Shown here in pieces: positions 55,072-63,637 of a stretch of DNA of 64,000 bases. How positions within the stretch are numbered: the first letter of the stretch is position 1; every line of letters starts with the position of its first letter. The stretch lies in assembly GCA_048595745.1 (NCBI GenBank), contig CP184361.1; one strand, written 5' to 3'. The notes under the pieces are model-generated. The model saw nothing but the letters and a program-made list of their open reading frames with translations, searched no databases and was not told where the DNA came from. The position numbers and the translations under genes are program-made. Source of the DNA: Aquipseudomonas alcaligenes_A (GTDB taxonomy: Bacteria > Pseudomonadota > Gammaproteobacteria > Pseudomonadales > Pseudomonadaceae).

Positions 55072-56070
55072 CTACCAACCGATTCCCAGGCCAATCAGGT
55101 AGTGCCGATCAGAGGCGGTTATTCCCAGGCCCCGCAGCTGATTCAGCTCGTAAAGCAATGACAGCCGAGCCCAGTCATTGAGGTGATAGCGCAAGCCAGC
55201 CTCGCCATCGAAGACATAGTCGATGACATCGACCTGCGGCACCTGCACTTCGGCGGTGGAGTAGAACTCCAGGCGCGTGCCCCAGAGCAGGCGCTTGTAA
55301 TCCCACTCCAGCGACCAACTGTTGAACTTTGCCTCCCCGATAGGACTGTAGAGCTCAATACGATTGAACTTGGTGATCAGATCCAGCCGCCCCAGTTCGT
55401 CGTCCCAGAAGCGATAACCCGGGCCGCTGCCATAAATACGCTGGCGGGTGACATCCTCGAACTGATCCTCGTCCTGTTCGAAGCCCACGCGCCAGAACCA
55501 GTGATCGGTCAGGAAGCGATCCAGGTCGTACTCCAGCTCCCAGTTGTCTTCAGTCTTCTGCCCGTTCTTGGTTTCGTGCTCCAGCTCACCGCGCAGCAGG
55601 TGGCGCCAGCGGCCGTGCTCGATGCGTGTGTTGCCCTTGAGTTTCCACTCATCGGTGCGGTTCTGGTTGCGTTCCATGTCCAGTTTGGCGTCCAGGTTGC
55701 CCTCCCAGACACGATCCTCCAGAAGGGGCCGAGGCGGCACCAGGCGATCGATCTCGGCCAGCGCAACCACCTGCTCATGGCCATTGACCACCCGCACCAT
55801 GCCCACGCCGGCGGCGCGCAGGCGCTCGCTGCTCTCGCTGTCGCGGCCGGCGCGGCGCAGCATCAGGGGCTTGTCCGCGCTGAGGGTGTCGATATCCTTC
55901 CAGTCGATCAGCACGCGCCCGGCATACTTGGTCTTGAACGACAGCTTGCCGCCATCGAGCAGCAGGATCTCGCCGGTCAGGCGATCACCATTGTTCAACC
56001 ACACCGTGTCGGCGAACGCCGAACAGCTGAGGCTCAGCAACAGACAGGACAGCAGGATGCGCAACGACAT
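55072..56070 (-). CDS. DUF481 outer-membrane-type protein, copy B
   Basis: A 332-residue paralogue of the preceding gene with the same order: signal peptide (ending SCSAFA), TVWLNNGDRLTGEILLLDGG, a linker with a VALAEIDRLVPPRPLLE stretch, and a barrel with GSGPGYRFWDDELG, EWDYKRLLWGTRLEFYST and the ending GLGIGW. It lies 101 bp upstream of copy A on the same strand. Its 5' end faces the ATL gene, whose proposed start overlaps it by 2 bp in the opposite direction. Confidence 0.88.
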   Translation of the reverse strand: MSLRILLSCLLLSLSCSAFADTVWLNNGDRLTGEILLLDGGKLSFKTKYAGRVLIDWKDIDTLSADKPLMLRRAGRDSESSERLRAAGVGMVRVVNGHEQVVALAEIDRLVPPRPLLEDRVWEGNLDAKLDMERNQNRTDEWKLKGNTRIEHGRWRHLLRGELEHETKNGQKTEDNWELEYDLDRFLTDHWFWRVGFEQDEDQFEDVTRQRIYGSGPGYRFWDDELGRLDLITKFNRIELYSPIGEAKFNSWSLEWDYKRLLWGTRLEFYSTAEVQVPQVDVIDYVFDGEAGLRYHLNDWARLSLLYELNQLRGLGITASDRHYLIGLGIGW

Positions 56071-56461
56071 GGACAGGGTACCGGGCAATCAGCGGCTCAC
56101 AGGCGCAGACCATGCACCAGCGCTGGAGGTCACGGCAAGCCCCGAAGCCCGGCGTGCGGCACTCTATTCGGTGCTGGCGGCAATTCCCGAAGGCAAGGTG
56201 GTCAGCTACGGCGAGCTGGCCGCCTTGGCGGGGCTTGGCCGCGCTGCACGCTGGGTCGGCCACACCCTCAGCCAACTGCCGGACGACACCCGCCTGCCCT
56301 GGCACCGCGTGCTCGGCGCCGGTGGCCGCCTCAGCCTGGCGGCAGGCACTCCGTCCGGCAAGGAACAGCGCGCGCGACTGCGCGCCGAGGGCCTGATCAT
56401 CCGTAACGACCGTGTCGACATACGCCGCCACGGCTGGCGCCCGGAGGAGGCAAAGGGGTAG
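56069..56461 (+). CDS. alkyltransferase-like protein (ATL), MGMT family without the catalytic Cys
   Basis: Up to 130 residues; only the C-terminal MGMT-type DNA-binding domain is present. The motif reads LPWHRVLG where active alkyltransferases have PCHRV, so the acceptor Cys is replaced by Trp. This is the hallmark of ATL proteins, which bind O6-alkylguanine and pass it to nucleotide-excision repair. VSYGELAALAGLGRAARWVG is the recognition helix region. The exact start is uncertain: ATG 56069 needs a 2-bp antisense overlap with the DUF481 start; the conserved domain begins near 56150. Confidence 0.82.
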   Translation: MDRVPGNQRLTGADHAPALEVTASPEARRAALYSVLAAIPEGKVVSYGELAALAGLGRAARWVGHTLSQLPDDTRLPWHRVLGAGGRLSLAAGTPSGKEQRARLRAEGLIIRNDRVDIRRHGWRPEEAKG

Positions 56462-56495
56462 AGTGCGCCCTTTGTCCGAACTCCCGACCAGCCCC

Positions 56496-58103
56496 ATGCC
56501 CCGTAGAACCTGGCGCGCCGCCCTCGCCACCTATGCCCACCCGGCCACCCTGGCCCTGCTGCTGCTGGGCTTCGCCGCCGGCCTGCCCTACATGCTGGTG
56601 TTTTCCACCCTCTCGGTATGGCTGCGCGAGGCCGGCGTGACCCACCAGACCATCGGTTACGCCAGCCTGATCGGCCTGGCCTATGCCTTCAAATGGGTCT
56701 GGGCACCGATGCTCGACCAATGGCGCCTGCCGCTGCTCGGCCGCCTCGGCCGCCGCCGCTCCTGGCTGGTACTGTCACAGGGTCTGGTGGCGTTCGGCCT
56801 GATCGGCATGGCGCTGTGCGACCCGCAGCAGCACCTGTCCTGGCTGATCGGCGTGGCCGTGGTAGTGGCCTTCGCCTCGGCCACCCAGGACATCGCGGTG
56901 GATGCCTATCGCCTGGAAATCGTCGACGACACCCGCCAGGCCGCCCTCGCCGCCAGTTACATGGCCGGCTACCGGGTCGCCGCCCTGCTGGCCACTGCCG
57001 GCGCCCTGTACTTTGCCGGCTGGTTCGGCAACCCGGACAGCGGCTACCAGCACGGCGCCTGGGCCAGCACCTACCTGCTGTTCGCCATGCTGATGCTGCC
57101 AGGGCTGATCACCACCCTGTGGATGCGCGAGCCGCCGGTGCCGCTGCAGACGCAGATGGCGGCGGCACGCTACGGCCTTTACCGCCAGCTGGCCTCGGTA
57201 CTGGTGCTGATCGTGCTGCTGGTCTCGGTGCCGGCGATGTTCACCCAGTTCTTCCGCAGCGACATCAGCCTGCTGTTCAGCGGCGAAATCGGCCTGGGCG
57301 AGCTGCTGCGCGAGGACCGCGCCACCCTACGCTTCCTGCTCTATACCATCCTCACCGCCGTGTGCCTGTCACGCATGGGCCGTCGCGGCCTGGCCCCGGT
57401 ACTGACACCGGTCAACGACTTCATCCTGCGCTACCGCTGGCAGGCCCTGCTGCTGCTCGGCCTGATCGCCACCTATCGCATGTCCGATACGGTAATGGGC
57501 GTGATGGCCAACGTCTTCTACATCGACATGGGCTTCGCCAAGAGCCAGATCGCCAGCGTCAGCAAGCTGTTCGGCCTGGTCATGACCCTGCTCGGCGCCG
57601 CTCTTGGCGGCCTGCTGATCGTGCGCTTCGGCATCATGCCGATCCTGCTGCTGGGCGGCGCAGCCTCGGCCGGCACCAACCTGCTGTTCGCCACCCTGTC
57701 CGGCCTCGGCGCCGTCGCTGAACCGCTGCTGTACGGCAAGCAGACGGTCAGTCATCTCGTGTGGGCATTGGACCCGCACATGCTGATGCTGGTGCTGACC
57801 ATCACCCTCGACAACCTCAGTTCCGGCCTGGCCACCGCCGCCTTCGTCGCCTACCTGTCGAGCCTGACCAACCTGAAGTTCTCCGCCACCCAGTACGCTC
57901 TGCTCAGCTCCATCATGCTGCTGCTGCCACGCCTGGTCGGCGGCTATTCCGGGGTCATGGTCGAGAAGGCCGGCTACGCCCAGTTCTTCCTCGCCACCGC
58001 GCTGCTCGGTATCCCCACCCTGCTGCTGATTGTCCTGCAATGGGGGCGCGAACACCGCGAGCGCAACAATGCGGCACCGGCCGCCAGCGAAGCACCGAAA
58101 TGA
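56496..58103 (+). CDS. ampG: AmpG-like muropeptide permease (MFS)
   Basis: AmpG imports anhydro-muropeptides for peptidoglycan recycling and links to AmpR-controlled beta-lactamase. The 535-residue protein has 12-14 membrane segments. It shows LLLGFAAGLPYMLVFSTLSV, the G-Y-A-F-K-W-V-W-A-P-M-L-D motif of AmpG, and SATQDIAVDAYRLE. The start is uncertain: ATG 56496 or a GTG at 56464. It begins 34 bp after the ATL gene. Converges with mscS; a GC hairpin at 58105-58128 separates them. Confidence 0.92.
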   Translation: MPRRTWRAALATYAHPATLALLLLGFAAGLPYMLVFSTLSVWLREAGVTHQTIGYASLIGLAYAFKWVWAPMLDQWRLPLLGRLGRRRSWLVLSQGLVAFGLIGMALCDPQQHLSWLIGVAVVVAFASATQDIAVDAYRLEIVDDTRQAALAASYMAGYRVAALLATAGALYFAGWFGNPDSGYQHGAWASTYLLFAMLMLPGLITTLWMREPPVPLQTQMAAARYGLYRQLASVLVLIVLLVSVPAMFTQFFRSDISLLFSGEIGLGELLREDRATLRFLLYTILTAVCLSRMGRRGLAPVLTPVNDFILRYRWQALLLLGLIATYRMSDTVMGVMANVFYIDMGFAKSQIASVSKLFGLVMTLLGAALGGLLIVRFGIMPILLLGGAASAGTNLLFATLSGLGAVAEPLLYGKQTVSHLVWALDPHMLMLVLTITLDNLSSGLATAAFVAYLSSLTNLKFSATQYALLSSIMLLLPRLVGGYSGVMVEKAGYAQFFLATALLGIPTLLLIVLQWGREHRERNNAAPAASEAPK

Positions 58104-58104
58104 C

Positions 58105-58128
58105 AGAGGCCGGCGATTGCCGGCCTCT
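58105..58128. terminator. hairpin between ampG and the MscS gene
   Basis: AGAGGCCGGC-gatt-GCCGGCCTCT, a 10-bp perfect stem between convergent genes, with no strong T run. Confidence 0.65.
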
Positions 58129-58133
58129 GCGTC

Positions 58134-58961
58134 TCACTGCTGGATCAGGTGCACCACCCGCTGCGGAAAGGGAATGCCGATGCCCACGCGCTCCAGGCGC
58201 TCCTTGGCCTGCTCGATGAACTCGAAGCTGACCGGCCAGTAATCCGCCGAGGCCACCCAGACACGCAACGACAGCGCCACCGCATTGTCGCCCAGGCCGG
58301 TCATCACCACCTGCGGTGCCGCCGGCTCCTGGCGCACGCGCGGATCGCGGGCGATCTCCAGCAGCACCTCACGGGCCTGACGGATATCACTGGCGTAGTC
58401 GATGCCAAGGTTGATATCCACCCGCCGCACGGCTTCGCGCGAATGGTTGACGATGTTGCCGTTGGACAGGCTGCCATTGGGCACCACCACTACTTTGTTG
58501 TCGGCCGTCTTCAGCGTGGTGTGGAAGATCTGGATGCTGTCGACGCTACCGGAAACGCCCTGCGCCTCGATCCAGTCGCCAATGCGGAACGGGCGGAACA
58601 GCAGAATCAGCACACCGCCGGCGAAGTTGCCGAGGCTACCCTGCAGGGCCAGGCCGATGGCCAGGCCGGCGGCACCGATGGCGGCGACGAAGGACGCCGT
58701 GGAAACCCCGACCATGGACGCCACGCTGACCAGCAGCAGCACCTTGAGCAGAATATTGCTCAGGCTGCCGATGAAACTGGTCAAGGCGCGATCCACCTTG
58801 CGCCCACCCATCAGGCGTTGCAGGCGCAGGCTCAGGCGATTGATCAGCCACCAGCCCAGGGCCAGGGTCAGCAGCGCCAATGCCAGCTTGCCGCTGTACT
58901 CCAGCACGACCGGCAACCAGCTCTCGGACAGACTGACCAACTGTTCGAACTCGATCTGCAT
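58134..58961 (-). CDS. small-conductance mechanosensitive channel (MscS family)
   Basis: A 275-residue channel with three N-terminal membrane segments. The pore helix carries the Ala/Gly pattern AIGAAGLAIGLALQGSLGNFAGG, and the beta domain follows with RPFRIGDWIEAQGVSGSV and VPNGSLSNGNIVNHSRE. It opens with membrane tension to relieve hypo-osmotic shock. The ATG 58961 is preferred; a longer start at 59003 is possible. Confidence 0.94.
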   Translation of the reverse strand: MQIEFEQLVSLSESWLPVVLEYSGKLALALLTLALGWWLINRLSLRLQRLMGGRKVDRALTSFIGSLSNILLKVLLLVSVASMVGVSTASFVAAIGAAGLAIGLALQGSLGNFAGGVLILLFRPFRIGDWIEAQGVSGSVDSIQIFHTTLKTADNKVVVVPNGSLSNGNIVNHSREAVRRVDINLGIDYASDIRQAREVLLEIARDPRVRQEPAAPQVVMTGLGDNAVALSLRVWVASADYWPVSFEFIEQAKERLERVGIGIPFPQRVVHLIQQ

Positions 58962-59062
58962 GCTTCCACTCCTCTTTTCGGACTGCAGAAACGACACCGC
59001 CATGGCGAACCATGGCGGTGAAGGATGTGACCATGGGACGGCGCAGCAGCGCCAGGGTTCCC

Positions 59063-59542
59063 TCAGTCGCGGAAGTTGTTGTATTGCAGCGGCATGCCGA
59101 ACTCCTTGCCACGCAGGGCGGCAATGGCCTCCTGCAGGTCGTCGCGCTTCTTGCCGGTAACACGCACCTGCTCACCCTGGATGGCGGCCTGCACCTTGAG
59201 CTTGCTGTCCTTGATATGGGCGACGATCTTCTTCGCCAGCTCCTTGTCGATCCCCTCGCGGAAGGTCACTTCCTGCTTCATCACCTTGCCGGAGGCATAG
59301 GCATCCTTGGCTTCCATGCACTGGCAGTCGATCTTGCGCTTGATCAGGCTGGCGCGAACGATATCGAGCACCTGCTCCAGCATGAACTCAGCTTCGGCGG
59401 TCAGGGTGAGGGTCTTGTCCTTGCTTTCGATGCTGCACTTGCCGCGCAGGTCGAAGCGACGGTCGAGCTCCTTGATGGCGTTGTCGACCGCGTTGGTCAG
59501 TTCGTGCTTGTCCAGTTCCGACACCACGTCGAACGAAGGCAT
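59063..59542 (-). CDS. YajQ-family nucleotide/c-di-GMP-binding protein
   Basis: A 159-residue protein of the YajQ family: MPSFDVVSELDKHELTNAVD, then LRGKCSIESKDKTLTLTAEA and VRVTGKKRDDLQEAIAAL. Some members bind cyclic-di-GMP and act with transcription factors. It sits between mscS and a response regulator with a degenerate GGDEF domain, which makes a signalling role plausible. Confidence 0.94.
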   Translation of the reverse strand: MPSFDVVSELDKHELTNAVDNAIKELDRRFDLRGKCSIESKDKTLTLTAEAEFMLEQVLDIVRASLIKRKIDCQCMEAKDAYASGKVMKQEVTFREGIDKELAKKIVAHIKDSKLKVQAAIQGEQVRVTGKKRDDLQEAIAALRGKEFGMPLQYNNFRD

Positions 59543-59692
59543 GGGGCTTGCTCCTGATGGACGGCGCGATCCTCCTCACGGACTGAACGCGCCTGACTTG
59601 ACGATAAAAATGGCGCGCTCATTATAACCAGTCTGATACACGTCGCTCAGCCAACCTGCGGCGCCACCTTTTCTAGCAGCGAGCCCCACTGA

Positions 59693-60658
59693 ATGCCCAA
59701 CCCCCATCTCAGCATCCTGGTGGTGGACGACGCCAAGTTCTCCAGCGCCATCATCGGCCGTGCTCTGAGCCAGGCCGGCTACCAGGACGTGCGCTTCGCC
59801 AACAGCGCCGCCGAAGCCCTGCGCCTGCTGGAAAAGCGCCCGGCCAGCGTGCTGCTGGCCGACTGGCTGATGCCGGAGATGGACGGCCTGGAGCTGACCG
59901 GCCGGGTGCGCCAACTGGACGAGACGGCAGAGCACTACACCTACGTCATCCTGCTCACCGGCAAGGAAGGCGAGAACGTGCTGGTGGAGGCCTTCGACCG
60001 TGGCGTCGACGACTTCATCAGCAAGGCCGCGATGAACGAGCAGCTGGTGCCGCGCGTGTATGCCGCCGACCGCCTGTGCAACACCCTGCAACGCTTGCTC
60101 AACGAGAACCGCATGCTGACGATGAACGTCGCCAGCCTGGAGCAGCGCAACCTGGTCGACTCACTGACCGGCCTGGGCAACCCGCGCTACCTGCAACAGA
60201 AGCTGCAGGACTGCCTGCGCCAAGTGGAGTCGCGCGGTGGCGCGCTGTGCTACCTGCTGATCGGCCTGCAGGAAGGCGAGGCACTGCGCCGCCAGTATGG
60301 CAACGGTTTCTGGAACGAAGTGCTGCACGGTGTCGCCCGACGCCTGCAGCAACTGGTGCGTCCGCTGGACGTGCTGACCCGCGTCGACGACACCCACTTC
60401 GGCATGATCGCCCTGCTCGACGACCTGCACGAGTGCTCGCCGAGCAGCTTCAAGCGCCTGCATGAGGGGCTCAATCTCAAGGCGTTCAAGACCAGCGAGG
60501 GCTTCATCAGCCTCAAGGCCGGCATCTCCCTGGTCGGCCTGGACGCCAAGTCGCTGCCGGTCGACCCCCAGTACCTGTTCGCCGAAGCCGCCCGCCTACT
60601 ACCGGAAGCCTACAGCAGCGGCCGGGTCAGCGCGGTGCGTCTGCCACTGCCACAGTGA
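59693..60658 (+). CDS. response regulator with degenerate GGDEF domain
   Basis: A 321-residue protein with an N-terminal receiver domain (phospho-acceptor Asp57 in LLADWLMPEMDG, Lys in FISKAAMNE) and a C-terminal GGDEF-like domain starting at DSLTGLGNPRYLQQKL. The active-site loop reads RVDDTHFGMI instead of GGDEF, so it is unlikely to make c-di-GMP. It may bind c-di-GMP or only serve as a phospho-dependent interaction module. A 4-bp overlap couples it to panE; the nearby kinase at 61616 may be its partner. Confidence 0.9.
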   Translation: MPNPHLSILVVDDAKFSSAIIGRALSQAGYQDVRFANSAAEALRLLEKRPASVLLADWLMPEMDGLELTGRVRQLDETAEHYTYVILLTGKEGENVLVEAFDRGVDDFISKAAMNEQLVPRVYAADRLCNTLQRLLNENRMLTMNVASLEQRNLVDSLTGLGNPRYLQQKLQDCLRQVESRGGALCYLLIGLQEGEALRRQYGNGFWNEVLHGVARRLQQLVRPLDVLTRVDDTHFGMIALLDDLHECSPSSFKRLHEGLNLKAFKTSEGFISLKAGISLVGLDAKSLPVDPQYLFAEAARLLPEAYSSGRVSAVRLPLPQ

Positions 60659-61569
60659 GCACCTGGCATATTCTCGGCGCCGGCAGCCTGGGCGGGCTGT
60701 GGGCCGCACGCCTGGCTCGCGCCGGTTTGCCGGTGCGGCTGATCCTGCGTGACCAGGCCCGTCTGAGCCGCTACCGCGCCGCCGGTGGTCTGACCCTGAT
60801 CGAGGACGGCCAGGCCAGTCTGTACCCCATCGCAGCGGAAACCCCACACAGCGACATCCCCATCCGCCGCCTGCTGCTGGCCTGCAAGGCCTACGACGCC
60901 GAGGAAGCCGTCGCCGAACTGGCACCGCGCCTGGCGCCGGGTGCCGAGCTGGTCCTGCTGCAGAACGGCCTGGGCAGCCAGGACGCAGTGGCCAGGCGCC
61001 TGCCGCGGGCACGCTGCCTGTTCGCCTCGAGCACCGAGGGCGCCTTCCGCGAGGACGATTTCCGCGTCGTGTTCGCCGGCCGCGGCCATACCTGGCTGGG
61101 CCTGCCGGGCGAGCAGCGCCCTCCGGAGTGGCTGGTCGACCTGCAGACCGCCGCGATCCCGCATGAGTGGAGCACCGACATAGTCGCCCGCCTATGGCGC
61201 AAGCTGGCCCTGAACTGTGCGATCAACCCGCTGACCGTGCTGCACGACTGCCACAACGGCGGTCTGCGTGACTGGCCGCAGGAGGTCGTCGCACTCTGCG
61301 CGGAGCTGACCACACTGCTGCGTGCCGCCGGCCAGGACGCAGCGGCGCTCGACCTGCACGCCGAGGTCCTGCGGGTGATCGACGGCACCGCGGCCAACTA
61401 TTCGTCCATGCATCAGGACGTGGCCCGTGGCCGACGCACCGAGATCGCCTACCTGCTCGGCCATGCCTGCCAGGAGGCCGCGCGCCTGGGCCTGGAAGTC
61501 CCCCTGCTGCAGGCACTGCTGCAGCGCCTGTGCGCGCATCTGGCGGCCCGCGGATTGCCCGTGACCTGA
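60655..61569 (+). CDS. panE: 2-dehydropantoate 2-reductase
   Basis: PanE reduces ketopantoate with NADPH in pantothenate/CoA synthesis. It has 304 residues: WHILGAGSLGGLWAARLARA at the start, LLLACKAYDAEEAV, VLLQNGLGSQD, and the C-terminal helical domain with RLWRKLALNCAINPLTVL (catalytic Lys) and SSMHQDVARGRRTEIAYL. The GTG start overlaps the previous stop by 4 bp. Confidence 0.94.
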   Translation: MSTWHILGAGSLGGLWAARLARAGLPVRLILRDQARLSRYRAAGGLTLIEDGQASLYPIAAETPHSDIPIRRLLLACKAYDAEEAVAELAPRLAPGAELVLLQNGLGSQDAVARRLPRARCLFASSTEGAFREDDFRVVFAGRGHTWLGLPGEQRPPEWLVDLQTAAIPHEWSTDIVARLWRKLALNCAINPLTVLHDCHNGGLRDWPQEVVALCAELTTLLRAAGQDAAALDLHAEVLRVIDGTAANYSSMHQDVARGRRTEIAYLLGHACQEAARLGLEVPLLQALLQRLCAHLAARGLPVT

Positions 61570-61615
61570 AGCGGCGCTAACCTGCCCCTCCACCCTGCAC
61601 GCGGAAGCCCCGCCC

Positions 61616-63637
61616 TTGAGCCGTCTGCGCCAACGCCTCGACAACCTGCCGGTCGGCCGCAAGCTGCTGGCCGCCCTGCTGGTACTGTTGGCCACCGTGC
61701 TGCTGGTGGCCAACCTGACCTTCATCAGCGCGGCCTACTGGATTTCCCAGGAGAGCGTCGCCCCCCAGGCCCTGCAGACCCTCGGCCGGCTGATCGCCAG
61801 CCCTGAGCTGAGTGGCCGCGCGCTGTCTTCGCCACGCGCCGCCCGTGAGTTACTGGAGCGCCTCGACGGCTACACACCGCTGCGCGCTGCCGCCCTCTAC
61901 GATGCCCGGGGCATCCGCCTGGCCGAGCTGCAGCTGGGCGAGCCGTTGCAACTGCCGGAACATGGCGACCAACTGGAACACTGGCGCCAGGGTGAGTTTC
62001 GCGCCACCCACCTGATCGACCTGCCGCAGCCGGGCAAGATCCCCGGGCGCCTGCTGCTGGTGGCGTCCAGCGAACTGCCCGGCGCCTTCTACACCGGCAC
62101 CGTCACCGCCAGCGCGGTGATCCTGGCCTTCAGCCTGCTGCTCTGGGCACTGATCGCGCGGCAGATTCGCCGCCTCATCACCCGCCCGATCCGCAAGCTG
62201 GAAGAGGTGTCACGCCAGGTCACCCGCGAGGAGAACTACGCCCTGCGGGCCGCGCGCGGCAACCAGGACGAGATCGGCAGCCTGGCCGATGCCTTCAACA
62301 CCATGCTCAGCCGCATGGAGGCACGCGAGCAACAGCTCAAGCGGGCCCGCGACGACGCCGAGAGCGCCTTCGCCCAGGCCCAGAGCCTGGCCGAGGAAAC
62401 CCGCCATTCCAACCGCAAGCTGGAACTGGAAGTGCAGGTGCGCAGCAAGATCGAGAAGAAGCTCACCGGCTTCCAGAATTACCTGAACAACATCATCGAC
62501 TCCATGCCCTCGGCGCTGATCGCCCTCGACGATCAGCTCTACGTCACCCAATGGAATCAGGAGGCCAGCGCCCTCTCCGGTACGCCGCTGGATGAGGCGC
62601 TCAACCAGCCGGTGTTCCTCGCTTTCCCGCCGCTCAAACCCTTCCTCGCCCAGCTCAAGCGCACGGCCGAGCAGCACCGGGTGGAGAAGGTCGAGCGGGT
62701 GACCTGGCGCAAGGGCGAGGAAGCCCACCACTACGCCCTGACCTTCTACCCACTGATGGGCGCCGGCGGCCGTGGCGCGGTGATCCGTATCGACGACATC
62801 ACCCAGCGCCTGTCGCTGGAGGAAATGATGGTGCAGTCGGAGAAGATGCTCTCGGTCGGCGGCCTGGCCGCCGGCATGGCCCATGAGATCAACAACCCGC
62901 TCGGCGCCATCCTGCACAACGTGCAGAACATCCGCCGGCGCCTGTCGCCCGAGCTGACCAAGAATCAGGACCTGGCCGTGGAGGCCGGTATTGCCCTCGA
63001 CGACGTCAATGCCTATCTGCAGAGCCGCGAGATTCCCCAGCTGCTCGACGGCATCGCCCAGGCCGGCTCGCGCGCGGCCAAGATCGTCAGCCACATGCTC
63101 GCCTTCAGCCGCCGCAGCAACCGCCAGCTGGCCCCCTGCGACCTGCCACAGCTGATCGACCAGGCGCTGGAGATCGCCGGCAATGATTTCGACCTGACGG
63201 AAAGCTTCGACTTCAAGGCCATCGCCATCGAGCGCGACTTCGACCCGCAGCTGGGCCCGGTGCCGGCTACCGCCAACGAGCTGGAGCAGGTGCTGCTCAA
63301 TCTGCTGAAGAACGCCGCCCAGGCCATCCACCTGCGCGACGACGCCAGCGAGCCCGGCCGCATCACCCTGCGCACACGCCTCAATCCGCCCTGGGCGGAG
63401 ATACAGGTGGAAGACAACGGCATCGGCATGCCCGAGCCGGTGCGCAAGCGCATCTTCGAACCCTTCTTCACCACCAAGGAAGTCGGCCAGGGCACCGGGC
63501 TGGGTCTGTCCGTCTCCTATTTCATCGTCACCAACAACCACAAGGGTCAGCTGGAGGTGCAATCCTCCCAGGGCCAGGGTACCTGCTTCACCCTGCGCCT
63601 GCCGCTGACCGCACCTAGCGAAGGTACGGGCAACTGA
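61616..63637 (+). CDS. sensor histidine kinase (HAMP-PAS-HisKA-HATPase)
   Basis: A 673-residue sensor kinase. Order: TM1 (about residues 17-40), periplasmic domain, TM2 (155-178), HAMP (IRRLITRPIRKLEEVSRQVT), a coiled coil, a PAS domain (IIDSMPSALIALDDQLYVTQ), HisKA with His near residue 423 (GMAHEINNPLGAILH), and a HATPase with VLLNLLKNAAQAI and GTGLGLSVSYFIV. The start is TTG 61616. In P. aeruginosa the kinase in this position (PA4398) affects swarming and biofilm; orthology is suggested by the panE and adenosyltransferase neighbours. Confidence 0.93.
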   Translation: MSRLRQRLDNLPVGRKLLAALLVLLATVLLVANLTFISAAYWISQESVAPQALQTLGRLIASPELSGRALSSPRAARELLERLDGYTPLRAAALYDARGIRLAELQLGEPLQLPEHGDQLEHWRQGEFRATHLIDLPQPGKIPGRLLLVASSELPGAFYTGTVTASAVILAFSLLLWALIARQIRRLITRPIRKLEEVSRQVTREENYALRAARGNQDEIGSLADAFNTMLSRMEAREQQLKRARDDAESAFAQAQSLAEETRHSNRKLELEVQVRSKIEKKLTGFQNYLNNIIDSMPSALIALDDQLYVTQWNQEASALSGTPLDEALNQPVFLAFPPLKPFLAQLKRTAEQHRVEKVERVTWRKGEEAHHYALTFYPLMGAGGRGAVIRIDDITQRLSLEEMMVQSEKMLSVGGLAAGMAHEINNPLGAILHNVQNIRRRLSPELTKNQDLAVEAGIALDDVNAYLQSREIPQLLDGIAQAGSRAAKIVSHMLAFSRRSNRQLAPCDLPQLIDQALEIAGNDFDLTESFDFKAIAIERDFDPQLGPVPATANELEQVLLNLLKNAAQAIHLRDDASEPGRITLRTRLNPPWAEIQVEDNGIGMPEPVRKRIFEPFFTTKEVGQGTGLGLSVSYFIVTNNHKGQLEVQSSQGQGTCFTLRLPLTAPSEGTGN

